From Roseomonas aeriglobus (GTDB taxonomy: Bacteria; Pseudomonadota; Alphaproteobacteria; Sphingomonadales; Sphingomonadaceae), in the NCBI GenBank assembly GCA_016937575.1, contig JAFHKN010000002.1, positions 1,426,001 to 1,490,000 of the forward strand: a stretch of 64,000 bases of DNA, in the 5' to 3' direction. Below the pieces are notes generated by a model. It made no database searches. It was not told the origin of the DNA and worked only from the letters and a program-made list of their open reading frames with translations. The position numbers and the translations under genes are program-made. This document shows positions 59,996 to 64,000 of the stretch, one piece after another. The number at the start of each line of letters is the position of its first letter. Position 1 is the stretch's first letter.

Positions 59996-60507
59996 CGACG
60001 TTGCTGCCCTTGCTCGTCGACCCAAGCGCATAGCGCGGCCGCGAGCGGATAGAGGGCGATCGCGATCAGGATCTGGATCAGCAACACCGTATCGACATGC
60101 GCGCGAAGCGGCGTTCCGGCAAGTCGCGCGCCGATCAGGAATCCGGCAACGGCGCCTGCCGCGACCAACCACTCCTGCCAGAAATCCCGCCAGACCAGCC
60201 GATGGTCGATCAGGTCGATCGTCAGCATTATGAGCGTCCACAGCGACATTGCGCTGCCCAGCGGATGACCGCTCAGTAGGTCGTCCCACAGGCCCAGCGG
60301 CACGCCGGCCCATACCGGCAGTATGTCCGGACTGCGCTGGCGCCAGGCGACGAGCAGCAAGAGGCCCAGCGGCGGGAGATAGGGAACGACCGCGACGATC
60401 GGTACGATCGGCAGCAGCGACCCCACCATGACCACCGCCGCGGCAATCAGCGACCGGCGACGCGCGCTGATTGGCTCGCCGAACTTCGACGGCCGCGGCG
60501 GCCTCAT
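59992..60507 (-). CDS. mreD: Rod shape-determining protein MreD
   Basis: A 171-residue membrane protein with about five predicted helices. It starts MRPPRPSKFGEPISARRRSLIAAAVVMVGSLLPIVP; VPYLPPLGLLLLVAWRQRSPDILPVWAGVPLGLWDDLLSGHPLGSAMSLW is the typical MreD helix-loop with the LGLWDDLLSG-type motif. It overlaps mreC (4 bases) upstream and mrdA downstream. MreD links MreC to the polymerases of the elongation complex in the inner membrane. Sequence conservation of MreD is low, so context is part of the call. Confidence 0.9.
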   Translation of the reverse strand: MRPPRPSKFGEPISARRRSLIAAAVVMVGSLLPIVPIVAVVPYLPPLGLLLLVAWRQRSPDILPVWAGVPLGLWDDLLSGHPLGSAMSLWTLIMLTIDLIDHRLVWRDFWQEWLVAAGAVAGFLIGARLAGTPLRAHVDTVLLIQILIAIALYPLAAALCAWVDEQGQQRR

Positions 60508-61379
60508 TTTCTCGCGTCCTGGGCAGGGGGCGGGGGCAGGGGCGGCAGGAACGCCTTTTGCACGACCGCAAAATCTAGGGCGTCGGGATCGGCGAAGGGG
60601 CGGGCGAGCGCCGCATCGCGCGACTCGGCGTTCACGCGCGCCACGGGGATATTGGGCGGATAGATTCCGCCGGTGCCCGACGTGACGAACACGTCGCCCG
60701 CGCGAAACGGCGCGTTGACCGACCCGGCCGATCGAATGTCGAGCATCCCGTCGCCGCGCCCGGCGGCGATCGCGGGAAACCCGTCACGGGTACGGCGCAC
60801 GGGGACGATGCTTTCGGCATCGGTGATCAGCAGGATGCGCGCGGCATTCAGGCCGGTTTCGAGCACGCGCCCGATCAATCCTTCCGGTCCACGAACGGGC
60901 TGGCCCACATCGACCCCCTGGAAGCGGCCGGCATTGAGCGTCGCGAAGCGGCGTGTGCTCGATCCACTCGAATTGACCAGGCGCGCCGTGACGACGGGCG
61001 CGGGGTCGACGTCGCGAACGCGCAGCAAGGCGCGCAGCCGGGCGTTTTCGCGATTGATCATCCGCGCACGCAACACGATCGCGCGTTCGGCCTCCAGTTG
61101 CTGACGCAGGGCGCGGATCTTGTCCGCGCCGCCGAAATAGTCGGTCAGACCGCCCGGGACGGTCGCCGCGCGACGCAGGCCGTGAAGGCCGCTGGAAATC
61201 GGGGTCGTGATCTCCGCCACGCCCGACCGCAGGGCGGCGAAGGCGGGCGGATTGAAGAAGGACAGCAGGACGAGGACGGCGCCGACCAGTGCCCCGGTCG
61301 CTGCCGCAACATAACCGATAAAGACCCCGTACTGCGCGCGCCGCGAAAAGCCGGTGCGTCTGGCAATCGGCGGCGCCAT
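60504..61379 (-). CDS. mreC: Rod shape-determining protein MreC
   Basis: A 291-residue periplasmic scaffold protein with one membrane helix near residues 16-38 (YGVFIGYVAAATGALVGAVLVLLSFF). A coiled coil follows (IRALRQQLEAERAIVLRARMINRENARLRALLRV) and then the double beta-barrel with VDPAPVVTARLVNSSGSSTRRFATLNAG, GLIGRVLETGLNAARILLITDAESIVPV and VTSGTGGIYPPNIPVARV, the family signature. The Pro-rich C-terminus is short. It lies downstream of mreB but is separated from it by 149 bases holding an inverted repeat, so mreB may partly be transcribed apart. Confidence 0.95.
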   Translation of the reverse strand: MAPPIARRTGFSRRAQYGVFIGYVAAATGALVGAVLVLLSFFNPPAFAALRSGVAEITTPISSGLHGLRRAATVPGGLTDYFGGADKIRALRQQLEAERAIVLRARMINRENARLRALLRVRDVDPAPVVTARLVNSSGSSTRRFATLNAGRFQGVDVGQPVRGPEGLIGRVLETGLNAARILLITDAESIVPVRRTRDGFPAIAAGRGDGMLDIRSAGSVNAPFRAGDVFVTSGTGGIYPPNIPVARVNAESRDAALARPFADPDALDFAVVQKAFLPPLPPPPAQDARK

Positions 61380-61420
61380 CCCGTCCGCGCCCTTCTCTTA
61401 ATGGTTTAACCGAAACCCTG

Positions 61421-61506
61421 CCCCGCTCGGGCTGACCCTGTCGAAGCCCTTTGCTTCTCTTCCGAAAAAGAAGGGCGGCCCTTCGACAAGCTCAGGGCGA
61501 ACGGGG
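61421..61506. repeat. Inverted intergenic repeat, sphingomonad type
   Basis: CCCCGCTCGGGCTGACCCTGTC on the left (read as arm) faces CTTCGACAAGCTCAGGGCGA on the right, both matching the repeat at 52077-52172. The pair lies between mreB and mreC and could form a long stem-loop that lowers read-through. Confidence 0.75.
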
Positions 61507-61528
61507 AAGGCATTATCTGCCTTTGCGT

Positions 61529-62704
<1,176 letters not shown>

Positions 62705-62718
62705 CTAGAGCGTCCCCC

Positions 62719-64000
<1,282 letters not shown>

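Noticed and set aside
57887..60052. A 721-codon plus-strand frame over mrdA
   Set aside because: Antisense to PBP2, whose SxxK, SCD and KTG motifs prove the minus strand.

Overview
The window is a high-GC, gene-dense chromosomal segment. It looks like an alphaproteobacterium of the Sphingomonadales, most likely Sphingomonas or a close relative. The evidence is the GC-rich codon use, the many TonB-dependent receptors, the five-step histidine pathway (HutF/HutG), the mreBCD-mrdA-rodA cluster, and intergenic copies of the sphingomonad-type inverted repeat built on CTTCGACAGGCTCAGG. Genus assignment is inference. No phage, insertion sequence or CRISPR array is visible.

Layout. 1-1.1 kb: a partial secreted protein, an orphan [2Fe-2S] subunit and a tiny acidic protein. 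1.2-7.1 kb: a tripartite RND efflux operon. 7.2-12.6 kb: maleylacetoacetate isomerase, then a cobalamin riboswitch ahead of a B12 uptake operon (receptor, binding protein, permease, ATPase). 12.6-20 kb: a histidine utilisation locus, hutF-hutC on one strand and hutI-hutH-hutG-hutU on the other, with a HutC-like operator between them. 20-24 kb: a small conserved protein, a Crp/Fnr regulator and a glycosyltransferase/GH13 glucosidase pair. 24-29.1 kb: a bacteriocin-type export locus. 29.3-35.9 kb: a second RND operon with a TetR regulator. 35.9-41.6 kb: a YeiH-type transporter and a DctB/DctD/DctA dicarboxylate system. 41.7-49.3 kb: two TonB receptors, an SGNH-like secreted protein and a pectate lyase. 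49.4-56.3 kb: NAD synthetase with an NMN deamidase-like protein, two L,D-transpeptidases, a gamma carbonic anhydrase, a Pit phosphate transporter with its DUF47 partner, and tRNA-Lys. 56.4-62.6 kb: the rod-shape cluster. 62.7 kb to the end: mutL, partial.

The most interesting find is a 54-codon gene at 28973-29137 (minus). It encodes a peptide with a classic double-glycine leader (MRDLRTSELNAVSGG) followed by a short, cationic core with five cysteines and repeated C-x-P-x-P-K units. It lies beside a C39-peptidase ABC exporter, an HlyD-type adaptor and a TolC/NodT-type outer-membrane factor. Together these form a complete class II microcin (colicin V-type) export system with a precursor I do not recognise. 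No immunity gene is evident.

A second theme is GC-rich mirror-symmetric repeats inside coding sequence. One sits just after the probable start of hutG and another in the linker of mutL. Both keep the reading frame, so the proteins carry repeat-encoded peptide segments. A third point is that the DctD-like response regulator lacks the GAFTGA loop needed to contact sigma-54, while a perfect inverted repeat of the DctD-site type sits next to dctB/dctA.
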